Shown: positions 44,994 to 53,657 of the stretch, piece by piece | How positions within the stretch are numbered: the first letter of the stretch is position 1 | Layout of the letters: the number at the start of each line of letters is the position of its first letter | NCBI RefSeq assembly: GCF_000023585.1 | Contig: NC_012914.1 | Span: 3,688,001 to 3,752,000 of the forward strand | Length of the DNA: 64,000 bases | Direction of reading: 5' to 3' | Source: Paenibacillus sp. JDR-2 | GTDB lineage: Bacteria; Bacillota; Bacilli; Paenibacillales; Paenibacillaceae | The notes under the pieces: generated by a model | What the model was told of the DNA's origin: nothing | Database searches by the model: none | What the model saw: only the letters and a program-made list of their open reading frames with translations | Made by a program: the position numbers and the translations under genes

Positions 44994-45740
44994 ATGTTTA
45001 CGAAGACTGATTTGATCGAGCATCTTCAAAATATCGGCGTTGACCCGCTCGGGACGTTGAAAATCCATATTTCGTACAAGGCAATCGGAGCGGTCGAGGA
45101 TGGCGCGGAGACTGTGCTTGATGCGCTTAGTGACTACATGAAGGACGGGTTGCTCGTGCTGGGGGCGCATACGTGGCGCAATGTCGGGACTGACAATCCG
45201 GTCTGCGACAACCTGTATACGCCAACATGCATCGGGGCGCTGACCGAGCTTTTTCGCAAGCGTCCAGGAGTCGTGCGTTCTCTGCACCCGACTCACTCAG
45301 TGGCAGCCTTTGGTAAGGATGCCGAGTCCTTTATCGCGGGCGAGGAACATCTGCAAACCCCATGCGGAGTGGGCGGCACCTATCACAAACTTTGGCAGCG
45401 GGGTGCCCTGATCCTGTTGATCGGCGTTAATTTTAGTCGTAACACTTTCATTCATGGGGTCGAGGAATGGGATGGGGCAGTCGGAACGATTTCTGCCGAG
45501 AAAACTGACTTATACACGATCGGGCCCAAAGGTGACCGCCACTACACGCCACAGTTTCGCCACTGCGCACGGGTCGGATCCAATACATTCACGAAACTCG
45601 AACCTGAAGCACTTAGTACCGGCGTCATGACCCTCGGGAAATTCGGCAACGCAACGACCAGATTAATGGGCGCGAAGCAACTCCGGGCTATGGTTGCCAA
45701 ACATCTGAAGCAGGACCCGAACTATCTGACCGACTATTAA
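44994..45740 (+). CDS. Aminoglycoside N(3)-acetyltransferase family protein
   Basis: 248 residues from ATG 44994 (CGGAGG 7 bases upstream). It follows the AAC(3)/YokD fold: HISYKAIGAVEDGAETVLDA, PTHSVAAFG (motif with His), GVGGTYHKLWQRGALILLIG, and a C-terminal GKFGNATTRLMGAKQL. It transfers acetyl from acetyl-CoA to an amino group. Distant family members act on other amines, so true aminoglycoside resistance is not certain. Confidence 0.85.
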   Translation: MFTKTDLIEHLQNIGVDPLGTLKIHISYKAIGAVEDGAETVLDALSDYMKDGLLVLGAHTWRNVGTDNPVCDNLYTPTCIGALTELFRKRPGVVRSLHPTHSVAAFGKDAESFIAGEEHLQTPCGVGGTYHKLWQRGALILLIGVNFSRNTFIHGVEEWDGAVGTISAEKTDLYTIGPKGDRHYTPQFRHCARVGSNTFTKLEPEALSTGVMTLGKFGNATTRLMGAKQLRAMVAKHLKQDPNYLTDY

Positions 45741-45798
45741 TATTTTTGCAATATATCTAAATTTACATGTTACAGATAAGATCGTACATTAAACCCTC

Positions 45799-45843
45799 AA
45801 ACAAAAAACCATCATTCATAAATCGAATGATGGTTTTTTGTTT
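45799..45843. terminator. Bidirectional terminator
   Basis: AAACAAAAAACCATCATTC and its complement, 19 pairs around a 7-base loop, after the AAC(3)-like gene. Confidence 0.92.
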
Positions 45844-46263
45844 GAACCAGAACCCCTGAAGGACAAAATGATACGGAATTCGATTGTTATAAGCAACAAT
45901 CGTTTCCATATCTTGAACAAGAAAATGTCGTTAAAATAACTGTATGCAGCAGCTCCGGTCGTTTCTACAACAATCGATCCTTTCAGAACCGACCAAAGAC
46001 ATCCCAGTTCATAATGCATTTGTACAGTATGGCCCTAATAGATTCCAGTCTGGACAGAGATCCCTACGAGGAAAGAGTATTATTTTTCACCAGTTATGTA
46101 TGTACGGAGGTCACTAATTTGCTTAAAATGGAAATATTATCGAAATTCGTAAATAAGACGGTTATCGGACAGTTTGAAGACGAAAAATGATTGAAGATTA
46201 TGAGCGATTGAAGATCAAAAGACAATAGAAGAAAGAAGATTTCGTAATTTAGGAGGAGTCTAT
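45844..46263. other. Intergenic region, decayed sequence
   Basis: About 400 bases. A short frame from TTG 46120 to 46189 with GGAGG upstream codes for 23 residues; a minus frame across 45816-46019 lacks a ribosome site and overlaps the terminator. Neither is convincing. The AT-rich end (46195-46262) holds the ribosome site AGGAGG of the next gene. Confidence 0.4.
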
Positions 46264-47031
46264 ATGATATTAGAAAAAGTTATAAATAGAATTGTAATAC
46301 AAAGTGAATATAAGGATTTTGTTGATAAGTATATAGATAATATACTTTCTGAATTTAAAGGTAAGATTCATAGCATTTATATGTGTGGCTCGATTCCAAA
46401 AGGAACTGCTATACCTTTTAAGTCAGATGCAGACTTTACTATTGTATGTGTAAATCCCAAAGATATTGATTACGAAAGATTGACAAATATTAAAGATAGG
46501 CTTTTGGAAGAATATCCAGTAATAACTAAGATTGATACGATAATTTGCTCGATTGACGATGTATTAAGTAAACCAAATGAGTGGGGTTTTTGGGTTAAGA
46601 TAATTTGTGTTTGCGTATATGGTCATGACGCTGGTGAAAAAGTACCACCCATAATTATTTCCCCAGAGTTCATTTTAGACTTAAATACAGAGACCAAGGA
46701 GGAAGTAGATCGTATGCATAGTTTACTTTCTAATGCTAGTGATAACACAATGAAAACTAGATATGTTAAAGGTTATTCTAAGAGATTAATTCGTGCATTA
46801 TACTCTTTGGTTTTAGAAGAGACAGGTGTATGGCAAGATGACATTATTAAGATGAAGAATGCCATATTAAACTATTGTGAGATTGACTCCGCTTTAGTTG
46901 ATTATCTGTATGCTTGTTACTTAGATAGTAATGTACTCGTTGAAGAGTTTCTGGGAATTGCAGATGAAGTATTTAGCTATTTTGAGAACGCCTTAAATGC
47001 AATGGCTGCTTCCAGAACTTCCTTCGGCTAA
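46264..47031 (+). CDS. Nucleotidyltransferase-domain protein
   Basis: 255 residues. A Pol-beta-type nucleotidyltransferase core: CGSIPKGTAIPFKSDADFTI (GS, then SDxD metal acids) near residues 42-61. The C-terminal helical half (MHSLLSNASDNTMKTRYVKGYSKRLIRALYS, split over about 155-185) resembles aminoglycoside nucleotidyltransferases. It could modify an antibiotic or another small molecule. The gene is strikingly AT-rich against its neighbours, which suggests transfer. Confidence 0.75.
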   Translation: MILEKVINRIVIQSEYKDFVDKYIDNILSEFKGKIHSIYMCGSIPKGTAIPFKSDADFTIVCVNPKDIDYERLTNIKDRLLEEYPVITKIDTIICSIDDVLSKPNEWGFWVKIICVCVYGHDAGEKVPPIIISPEFILDLNTETKEEVDRMHSLLSNASDNTMKTRYVKGYSKRLIRALYSLVLEETGVWQDDIIKMKNAILNYCEIDSALVDYLYACYLDSNVLVEEFLGIADEVFSYFENALNAMAASRTSFG

Positions 47032-47117
47032 CACCTATTGACGCTCCGGGGCACTCTTAGAAGCGAGTCAACGGTGGCAAGATTAAAAAGTTTAGCGATG
47101 CAATTGATTCGGCAATG

Positions 47118-47165
47118 AAAAGACAGCCTTCATTGCTGCTGAAGCTATGCAGCTGTCCTTTCGCC
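47118..47165 (-). terminator. Terminator of the MBL-fold gene
   Basis: On the minus strand, GGACAGC pairs with GCTGTC, enclosing a further AGCTTCAGCAGC hairpin, then TTTTC. It lies 25 bases past the hydrolase stop. Confidence 0.6.
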
Positions 47166-47188
47166 ATGTTCACAAAGCCGGGGAGTGG

Positions 47189-47875
47189 CTACTCATTCTC
47201 GACCGGACCCGCGTCGAGAATAGCTTGCAGGCGATCCTGCAAGTTATCCATGCATTCACCGCCATGGTAGGCAATTATCTTGGAGAGATCCAGCGCTTGA
47301 AATTTAGCTATGGATTGCAGCGCTGTGACTTGATCCGGCGTATAGACTGGGCTATACGACTGCAGGATGCCGTCTTGTGCCCTTAATGCATCGCCGGCGA
47401 TTAACGTCTTGCTTGGGATATGGTAGAAGGACGTGTGATCTGGCGTATGGCCTGGCGTAAACACCACGCGGATGCCGCCAGCGCAAGGCAGGATATCGCC
47501 GTCTTGCAAGGCGACGTCGACTTTGACCGGTGTTCTGACGAGCTTCTTGCTCTTGTCTAGGGGGATTTCCCCAGCCAAATAAGGGATAGCAGTTTCATGG
47601 GCAAGCACTTGAATCCGGTCGCCGAATGCTTGTACCAAATCGGGCAAGCTGCCGATATGATCCGAATCATGATGGCTAATAAGGAGTTTGGTTAGTTTCT
47701 CGAACGGAATTCCTGCTTCTTGGAACGCGGCGCGAATTAGCTCCATTTGACCAGGAAGCCCGGCATCGACGAGAACGATGTCTCGAGCGTCCCATAGGAC
47801 GGTTAGAAAGAAAGGATTGTTGCGATTTTCCATGGTAAGTTGGATGGTCTTAATGCCTACGTCCGTTTGAGCCAA
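47189..47875 (-). CDS. MBL-fold metallo-hydrolase
   Basis: 228 residues. The metal motif is SHHDSDHIG (His68-x-Asp70-x-Asp72-His73), with later His in FTPGHTPDHTS, Asp in IAGDAL and His in AYHGG, a full set. Class B-like hydrolases of this size cleave thioesters, lactones or other esters; no antibiotic specificity can be read. Single gene. Confidence 0.87.
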   Translation of the reverse strand: MAQTDVGIKTIQLTMENRNNPFFLTVLWDARDIVLVDAGLPGQMELIRAAFQEAGIPFEKLTKLLISHHDSDHIGSLPDLVQAFGDRIQVLAHETAIPYLAGEIPLDKSKKLVRTPVKVDVALQDGDILPCAGGIRVVFTPGHTPDHTSFYHIPSKTLIAGDALRAQDGILQSYSPVYTPDQVTALQSIAKFQALDLSKIIAYHGGECMDNLQDRLQAILDAGPVENE

Positions 47876-48069
47876 ATCGACACCACCTTATAATTTTTAT
47901 ATCATCTAATTATTCCTCTATGTCCAAAGTAAATCAACCTCTTTCTGGCTGCAAGAAGAGAAAATCGAAATACTTGTATAATTAAGAGGAGGGCCGACAA
48001 TTTCTTGGCCCTGTCCTTCTCAAGCCACAGATCATCAAACTTTAGAGCAATGTGCCTGGCTGCCTTTAT

Positions 48070-48132
48070 CTGATGACATTGACAAGAATATATAGAGATA
48101 CAAAGAAAGTCGCATAGCCTGCGGCTTTTTTA
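48070..48132 (+). repeat. Related intergenic element with terminator, copy 4
   Basis: Contains TGATGAC, GATACAAAGAAAGTCGCA and TGCGGCTTTTTT, the same hairpin arms as the 13.6 and 24.4 kb copies (AAGTCGCA / TGCGGCT) with a diverged left half. It acts as a terminator ahead of the LacI operon. Confidence 0.6.
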
Positions 48133-48242
48133 ATTATGTCAGACAGACAGGATCTCTCTTCAATGTTTATATCGACTTTATTTTGTCTAGGAAAACAAAT
48201 AGACAAGTGCTAAAATTTAGAAAAAAGAGGGTTCTTGGAACA

Positions 48243-48258
48243 GATTTAACGTTAAATC
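48243..48258. promoter_or_regulatory. 16-bp palindrome, probable LacI-family operator
   Basis: GATTTAACGTTAAATC is perfectly symmetric with a central CG, the form of LacI/CcpA-type operators. It lies 41 bases before the LacI start, so the regulator probably controls itself and the operon. Confidence 0.7.
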
Positions 48259-48299
48259 AATATTAAGGGTTTTAATAAATTAATAGGCAGGAGGAAACT

Positions 48300-49328
48300 A
48301 TGGTTAAGTTAAAAGATATTGCAGAAAGGGCCGGAGTGTCTATGATGACAGTAACGCACGCTCTACGCGGAACGGGCCGCATGTCGGCGGAAACTCGCCT
48401 TTTAATTCGCGAAATCGCAGAAGCACTCCATTATTTGCCGAACGAAGTGGCGCGTGGCCTCCGCAAAAAGGAAACCCGGACCATAGCCTTTATCGTGCGC
48501 CATCTGAGCAACCCGCATTTTGCCTTAATGGCGGAAGCGGTTGAGGATGCCGCCTGGAGAGCCGGATACCGCGTCTATCTATGCCAGTCGGGCGACCGCC
48601 CGGAAAGGGAGGCGGAGTACGTCCGGACCGCGATTTCTTCCAAAGTCGATGGGATAGTAATGACGCCTGTACAGGAAAAAAACAATGAGCATCTGCATTT
48701 GCTGCGAAAGCAGGGCATTCCTTACGTAACGATTGGCCATAAACCCGATCCTGTGCAATTCCCAGGTGATCACGTCATTACAGACAACCGGCAAAAGGCA
48801 GCCGAGCTTGCAGCGCATATGCTGCGACAAGGCCACAAACGTATTGTCATTGCAGACAACCGGGGAAACTCCGTCACCTCGCAGCGGACCGAAGGCTTTG
48901 TTGAACAGCTGCGCCAGACCGGTTCCTTTGATGAACGCTTGCTTATACCGGAAACGAGCGGAAGACAGCTAATAGAGGATATACTGCGGCAAAGCAAGCC
49001 TTATCCGACCGCAATGCTTCTGACCCATCAGTTTGCTGCTATTGAAATCATCGAGGAACTCCACCGCCGCGGCATGCAGGTTCCTGATCACCTGTCGCTT
49101 GCCTGCTTTGACGACTTTCCGATGCTTGCCCGAATTCAGCCGCTTCTTACCGTCATGTCTCAGGACTCCGCGGGAATGGGCACGCGCGCCGTTGAGCTGC
49201 TGCTAAAGCGTATACGGGAGGGTATTCCCTCTGATTACGAAATGATCGTCGTGCCTGCCCAATTGATGGTACGCCAATCCTGCCGCTTGCCAATCAAGGA
49301 GCTGCAATCAGACAAGGAGGCGCATTAA
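48300..49328 (+). CDS. LacI-family transcriptional regulator
   Basis: 342 residues. The HTH and hinge (VKLKDIAERAGVSMMTVTHA, LRGTGRMSAETRLLI) start the protein; a periplasmic-binding effector domain follows (TIAFIVRHLSNPHFALMAEA). MTVTHA for the common TTVSRV suggests a changed operator, which fits the palindrome upstream. AGGAGG precedes the ATG. First gene of the sulfatase/transport operon, 2 bases before the AraC gene. Confidence 0.9.
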   Translation: MVKLKDIAERAGVSMMTVTHALRGTGRMSAETRLLIREIAEALHYLPNEVARGLRKKETRTIAFIVRHLSNPHFALMAEAVEDAAWRAGYRVYLCQSGDRPEREAEYVRTAISSKVDGIVMTPVQEKNNEHLHLLRKQGIPYVTIGHKPDPVQFPGDHVITDNRQKAAELAAHMLRQGHKRIVIADNRGNSVTSQRTEGFVEQLRQTGSFDERLLIPETSGRQLIEDILRQSKPYPTAMLLTHQFAAIEIIEELHRRGMQVPDHLSLACFDDFPMLARIQPLLTVMSQDSAGMGTRAVELLLKRIREGIPSDYEMIVVPAQLMVRQSCRLPIKELQSDKEAH

Positions 49329-49330
49329 AG

Positions 49331-51607
49331 GTGCGAACGTTCTTGAAACCGCATACAAAAATTTTGTTCAATAACCTGCTGCCTTTTTTGATCATTATGG
49401 TGCTGTCATCCGCGGTCGGTTATCTCATCTATCAAAAAACGTCCTCCGTTCTGGAGAATGAAACCAAGCAGTCCAATCAGGTATTGCTGCGGCAAAGCAT
49501 GAACACGGTTGACAGCCAGCTCCGTTCGATTGATGGCATCATGCAAAAAATAGCCGAAGAGCCTGGAATTCAAAATTTGAACAGGTTTGATGATCCGTTG
49601 CAGAGCAAGCATCTGCTAAAGGTTCTCAGAGCGAAGGAACAACTGCAGGATTATTGGACGACAAATGACTACGTGCTTGATTTTTTTCTGTTTTTCCCCG
49701 GTAATGGGCTTGTATTGAACAACAACTTTGTAGGCAGCATGCCAAAATTCCAGCAGATTTTCTCCTATCCGGAGAACAAGGCTTTCTTGAACAAGCTTAC
49801 GGAGAGCTATTATTTTCGCCAAACACTCCCCGTCTCAAAGGTCGTTCTCGAAGGCCGGACTTATACAGCACTAACCTACTTGCAATCTTTCGGGTATAAA
49901 GATTATTCCAGCGGAACAGCACTTATCCTCTTGCGGGAGGACAAGATCCAGCAACTCCTGCGCGGACTTAATATTGGCACCGGTTGGGCTTACATTGCGG
50001 ATTCCGAGGGACGCCTGCTCTTGAGTCTGGATGGAGAAGGGAAGAAGAATATCGTTCCCTTGGCACTGCCTGCTTCCGACGGGGTACAGAAGGAGAAGAT
50101 CGACGGAGAAGAAGTCATGGTTACTTACGTTACTTCTTCCTACAACGGCTGGGTATACGTCGCCGCGCAGCCGAAGGAAATTGTGCTGAACAAGATTGTC
50201 TATATCAAAGAAGTCAGCCTTACGATACTTGTTCTGTTTATTATTACGGCAGCGCTAATCGCGCTGCAATTCGCCTATCGCAGCAGTAAGCCCGTACACG
50301 GATTGATGAATGCCATTGCCAAGCATGCCCCTGAGCCGTTTCGCGTGAAAGGTCATACGCTTGGAGCTATTCAACGGGCCGTCTCCAGTCTGATTGATAC
50401 CCATGAAGAGATGGAAGTGCGAATACGCCAGCAGCTTCCTCTCTTGCGCGCTTCGTTTTTTGACCGGCTGCTGCGCGGTCAATTCGCTTCCGAGGACGAA
50501 ATAAACGCTCTCCTGAGCGGGCTCAAGCTCGACTGGGGAGAAGCAGGCTTCAATCTAGCGGTACTGCTGGCCTTGTCCACTGAATTCGAAGAGAACGACC
50601 ATAGCGATGTAAGCCGGCTGAATGAGAGGAAAGCGATTATCCGCGATTATTTGCAGCGCGAAACGCACACCTTCTGTTACGTACACGAAACGGATGATGC
50701 CCGACTCGCGCTAATGCTACATTTCAACGAGGAGGATAAGGAAGCGCTCGCTGCTAGGGTGAATGAATTGCTGCACCGGGTGCAGGCGGAGCTGAAGGAT
50801 AAATTCGGCATCCGTACGCTTCTTACAGCTGGGAGCTTCTGTAGGCAGCGCATGGATCTTGCAAGGTCCTTCCGGGAAGCTCGGCGGGCGGCTGTCGGCG
50901 GCGGAGACAACGGCGTCATGTGGTATCAGGATATGTCCATTCCAAGCCATGTGTATTATTATCCGGATAATGTCGAGGCAAGACTGTTTCATTTAGTCAA
51001 ATCAAGCAATGAAAAAGAGCTGGAGCTGTTGCTTGACGAACTAGAGCGGGAAAATTTCGGAAGCCGCGCATTGCCGGAATATTTGCTGCAGATATTTGCC
51101 ATGGATTTTACGGGCAGCGTGCTTAAGCTTTCCGAGTCTGCCGAGGTTATTGGCCTCGAGAGACTGAGTCGAGAATTAGTCCACGAGGAATGGAACGGTA
51201 ATCCCAAGCGTCAATTTCTGGCCCTGCGCAGGCTGCTGCTTCGAAGCTGCCGCCTAACCCGCGAGCATAAGCAGCAGCGGCAGCAGCAGGATTTCGAGCA
51301 ATACCTGCGTGTTGTGGACGAGCAGTATACCGATCCGCAAATGTCTCTGACCTATTTGACCGAGTGCTTTAACGTGACCGAAACTTATATGTCGCGAAGA
51401 TTTAAGGAATACGCCGGAATTAATTTTTTCGATTATCTGGAGAGCAAGCGAATCGAGAGCTCCAAGCATCTGTTGACGGAAAAGAAACTGACAATTGGAG
51501 AGATCGCCGTGTCCGTCGGATATCATTCCGCCAATACGTTTGGCAGGGCATTTAAGCGCGTCACCGGCCTCACTCCCAACGCTTACCGCGAACAACAAGG
51601 CTTGTAA
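49331..51607 (+). CDS. Membrane-bound AraC-family regulator with extracellular sensor
   Basis: 758 residues from GTG 49331 (AAGGAGG 10 bases upstream). One membrane segment near 13-33, an extracellular dCache-like sensor to about 290, a second segment near 295-315 (VSLTILVLFIITAALIALQF), a cytoplasmic linker and the AraC HTH pair at the end (YLTECFNVTETYMSRRFKEY, EIAVSVGYHSANTFGRAFKR). This is the common Paenibacillaceae architecture that activates neighbouring sugar transport genes on sensing a glycan. Intact. Confidence 0.9.
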   Translation: MRTFLKPHTKILFNNLLPFLIIMVLSSAVGYLIYQKTSSVLENETKQSNQVLLRQSMNTVDSQLRSIDGIMQKIAEEPGIQNLNRFDDPLQSKHLLKVLRAKEQLQDYWTTNDYVLDFFLFFPGNGLVLNNNFVGSMPKFQQIFSYPENKAFLNKLTESYYFRQTLPVSKVVLEGRTYTALTYLQSFGYKDYSSGTALILLREDKIQQLLRGLNIGTGWAYIADSEGRLLLSLDGEGKKNIVPLALPASDGVQKEKIDGEEVMVTYVTSSYNGWVYVAAQPKEIVLNKIVYIKEVSLTILVLFIITAALIALQFAYRSSKPVHGLMNAIAKHAPEPFRVKGHTLGAIQRAVSSLIDTHEEMEVRIRQQLPLLRASFFDRLLRGQFASEDEINALLSGLKLDWGEAGFNLAVLLALSTEFEENDHSDVSRLNERKAIIRDYLQRETHTFCYVHETDDARLALMLHFNEEDKEALAARVNELLHRVQAELKDKFGIRTLLTAGSFCRQRMDLARSFREARRAAVGGGDNGVMWYQDMSIPSHVYYYPDNVEARLFHLVKSSNEKELELLLDELERENFGSRALPEYLLQIFAMDFTGSVLKLSESAEVIGLERLSRELVHEEWNGNPKRQFLALRRLLLRSCRLTREHKQQRQQQDFEQYLRVVDEQYTDPQMSLTYLTECFNVTETYMSRRFKEYAGINFFDYLESKRIESSKHLLTEKKLTIGEIAVSVGYHSANTFGRAFKRVTGLTPNAYREQQGL

Positions 51608-51646
51608 TGACGGTTTAGATGCAATAGATGCAATATTTGAAACGCT

Positions 51647-51685
51647 TGCAATTCTTGTGCTGCACACCTAGGTTCAAGAATTGCA
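51647..51685. repeat. Inverted repeat between regulator and transport genes
   Basis: TGCAATTCTTG and CAAGAATTGCA, an 11-bp stem with a 17-base loop, not followed by a T-run. It may be an attenuator, processing site or regulator target before the permease genes. Confidence 0.55.
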
Positions 51686-51789
51686 GGCTTCGTCAAACCA
51701 TCCTCTTTACCGCAATATCCCTCCCCAGCTATAGTAAGCCCAAGTCCTGGCCAGGCAAGAAAAGCAAATGACGAAGGGAGGCGGGTAAC

Positions 51790-52713
51790 ACGAGCTGGAA
51801 CGGTTCCTTCAAACGAGTACTCAGAGGCTGGCAGCTGTATACGCTGCTTCTGCTACCTCTGGCGTATCTGATCGTATTTCGGTATTTTCCGTTGTACGGA
51901 GCCCAGATTGCCTTTAAAAACTACAACCTGATCAAAGGCATTTCCGGCAGCGAATGGGTCGGCTTAAAGTATTTCAACCAGTTCTTCAACTCTTACGAGT
52001 TCTGGAGAATCATGAGCAACACGCTTGGCCTCAGTCTGTACCATCTGCTTGTCAGCTTTCCGTTTCCAATCATACTGGCATTGAGCTTGAATTACGTCGT
52101 AAACGCCCGTTTCAAAAATTTGGTGCAAATGGTCACTTATGCACCCCATTTCATTTCCGTAGTTGTCATGGTCGGCATTATTATGCAATTTCTCTCCCCA
52201 AAGACCGGACCCATTGGCGCATTGCTTAGTCTGCTCGGAGTTGACGCGCAACTACCGAATCTGATGGGAGAGCCTTCAGCCTTCAAGAGCATTTACGTCT
52301 GGTCGGATGTGTGGCAGCATACGGGTTTTTCTTGCATCATCTATCTGGCTGCCCTGTCGGGGATCGATCCGGCTCTGCACGAGGCGGCCGTCATGGACGG
52401 AGCAAGCAAGCTGAAGCGGATGCGGCATATCGATTTGCCCGGCATATTGCCGATGGCAATGATTCTACTGATTTTGGAGACAGGCCGGGTGTTTGATCTG
52501 GGCTTCGAGAAAGTGTTGCTGCTGCAGAATCCACTGAACCTTAGAACGTCCGAAATCATTGATACCTACGTGTATAACATGGGTCTAAAATCCATGATTC
52601 CGAACTTTTCCTATGCGTCCGCCATCGGGCTGTTCAAAAATGTACTCGCTTTCATTCTGATCATAACCGTTAATCGGATTTCCAAAAAAGCGGGGCAATC
52701 AAGCTTATGGTAG
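51790..52713 (+). CDS. Sugar ABC transporter permease (UgpA/LplB type) with an apparent ACG start
   Basis: About 307 residues if counted from ACG 51790. The frame is open back to a stop at 51769 and contains no ATG, GTG or TTG before residue 35, yet the family N-terminus is plainly present (RGWQLYTLLLLPLAYLIVFRYFPLYGAQIAFKNYN across the first 50 residues). GGGAGG sits 8 bases before the ACG, exactly where a start is expected. Beginning at TTG 51892 would delete the first membrane helix. The EAA loop (HEAAVMDGASKLKRMRHIDLP) is intact. Confidence 0.82.
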   Translation, partial: TSWNGSFKRVLRGWQLYTLLLLPLAYLIVFRYFPLYGAQIAFKNYNLIKGISGSEWVGLKYFNQFFNSYEFWRIMSNTLGLSLYHLLVSFPFPIILALSLNYVVNARFKNLVQMVTYAPHFISVVVMVGIIMQFLSPKTGPIGALLSLLGVDAQLPNLMGEPSAFKSIYVWSDVWQHTGFSCIIYLAALSGIDPALHEAAVMDGASKLKRMRHIDLPGILPMAMILLILETGRVFDLGFEKVLLLQNPLNLRTSEIIDTYVYNMGLKSMIPNFSYASAIGLFKNVLAFILIITVNRISKKAGQSSLW

Positions 52714-52728
52714 ACAGGAGGGAATGAA

Positions 52729-53625
52729 GTGGAAATCTCCACGTTGAAAAACGCAAGCGGAGACCGCATGTTCAGCTTCATCGTTTATTTGTATTTAAGT
52801 ATTATACTGGTCATCGTACTGTATCCGATTATATTTATTCTCAGCTCGTCCTTCAGCGCGAAGGAAGCGGTAACGGCAGGCGAAGTGGTCCTGTTTCCGG
52901 TCGGCTTCAGCCTCGAGGGCTATAAGGCTGTCTTTGACGAGCCCGCTTTCCTGCATGCGTTTATGAGGTCCGTCGGCTACACGGTCGTCGGTACGGTCAT
53001 CAATGTCGTCATTACGATTCTGGCCGCTTATCCGCTATCGCGAAAGGATTTGAAGGGGCGCGGACTGTTCATGCTGCTGTTCGCTTTCACCATGTTTTTT
53101 CAAGGCGGATTGATCCCGACCTATCTCGTGGTCAAGGGAGCCGGCCTGCTTAATTCGCCTTGGGCACTTTGGCTGCCGGTGGCGCTAAGCATTTGGAACA
53201 TGATCATTACCCGCACCTATTTCCAATCGACAATTCCGCATGATCTGCTGGAGGCGGCTCAGATGGACGGTTGCAACGATTATACCTTTTTATGGAAAAT
53301 AGTGCTGCCGCTGTCCGGACCGATTATTGCCGTTATCTCGCTGTTCTACGCCGTTGAGCACTGGAATCAGTATTTCAATGCGCTGCTCTATTTAAACAAG
53401 CCGGATCTATATCCGCTGCAGCTGGTACTGAGGGAAATCCTCGTTCGGAGTCAGATGAGCACCGAATATATGGGCGAGACAGCCGATTCGGCCAAAATGC
53501 TTGGACTCGCCGAGCTGCTCAAATACTGCCTGATTGTCGTATCAACCTTGCCGATGATGATTGTCTATCCGTTTGTGCAGCGTTTCTTCGTAAAAGGCGT
53601 TATGATTGGCGCTTTGAAAGGATAG
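52729..53625 (+). CDS. Sugar ABC transporter permease (UgpE/YtcP type)
   Basis: 298 residues from GTG 52729 (AGGAGGG 8 bases upstream). Six membrane segments and the EAA motif (LLEAAQMDGCNDYTFLWKIV); the C-terminus ends VMIGALKG as in YtcP-type permeases. It pairs with the preceding permease. As usual in this family, no ATPase gene is in the operon and an MsmX-like ATPase is presumably shared. Confidence 0.9.
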   Translation: MEISTLKNASGDRMFSFIVYLYLSIILVIVLYPIIFILSSSFSAKEAVTAGEVVLFPVGFSLEGYKAVFDEPAFLHAFMRSVGYTVVGTVINVVITILAAYPLSRKDLKGRGLFMLLFAFTMFFQGGLIPTYLVVKGAGLLNSPWALWLPVALSIWNMIITRTYFQSTIPHDLLEAAQMDGCNDYTFLWKIVLPLSGPIIAVISLFYAVEHWNQYFNALLYLNKPDLYPLQLVLREILVRSQMSTEYMGETADSAKMLGLAELLKYCLIVVSTLPMMIVYPFVQRFFVKGVMIGALKG

Positions 53626-53657
53626 TTTTGTCTATCTTATTGCTTGGAGGGAAGAAG

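Noticed and set aside
45816..46019. 67-codon minus-strand frame
   Set aside because: It starts and ends in the arms of a terminator region, without a ribosome site or known pattern.
47147..47386. 79-codon plus-strand frame
   Set aside because: Opposite the well-supported MBL-fold gene.
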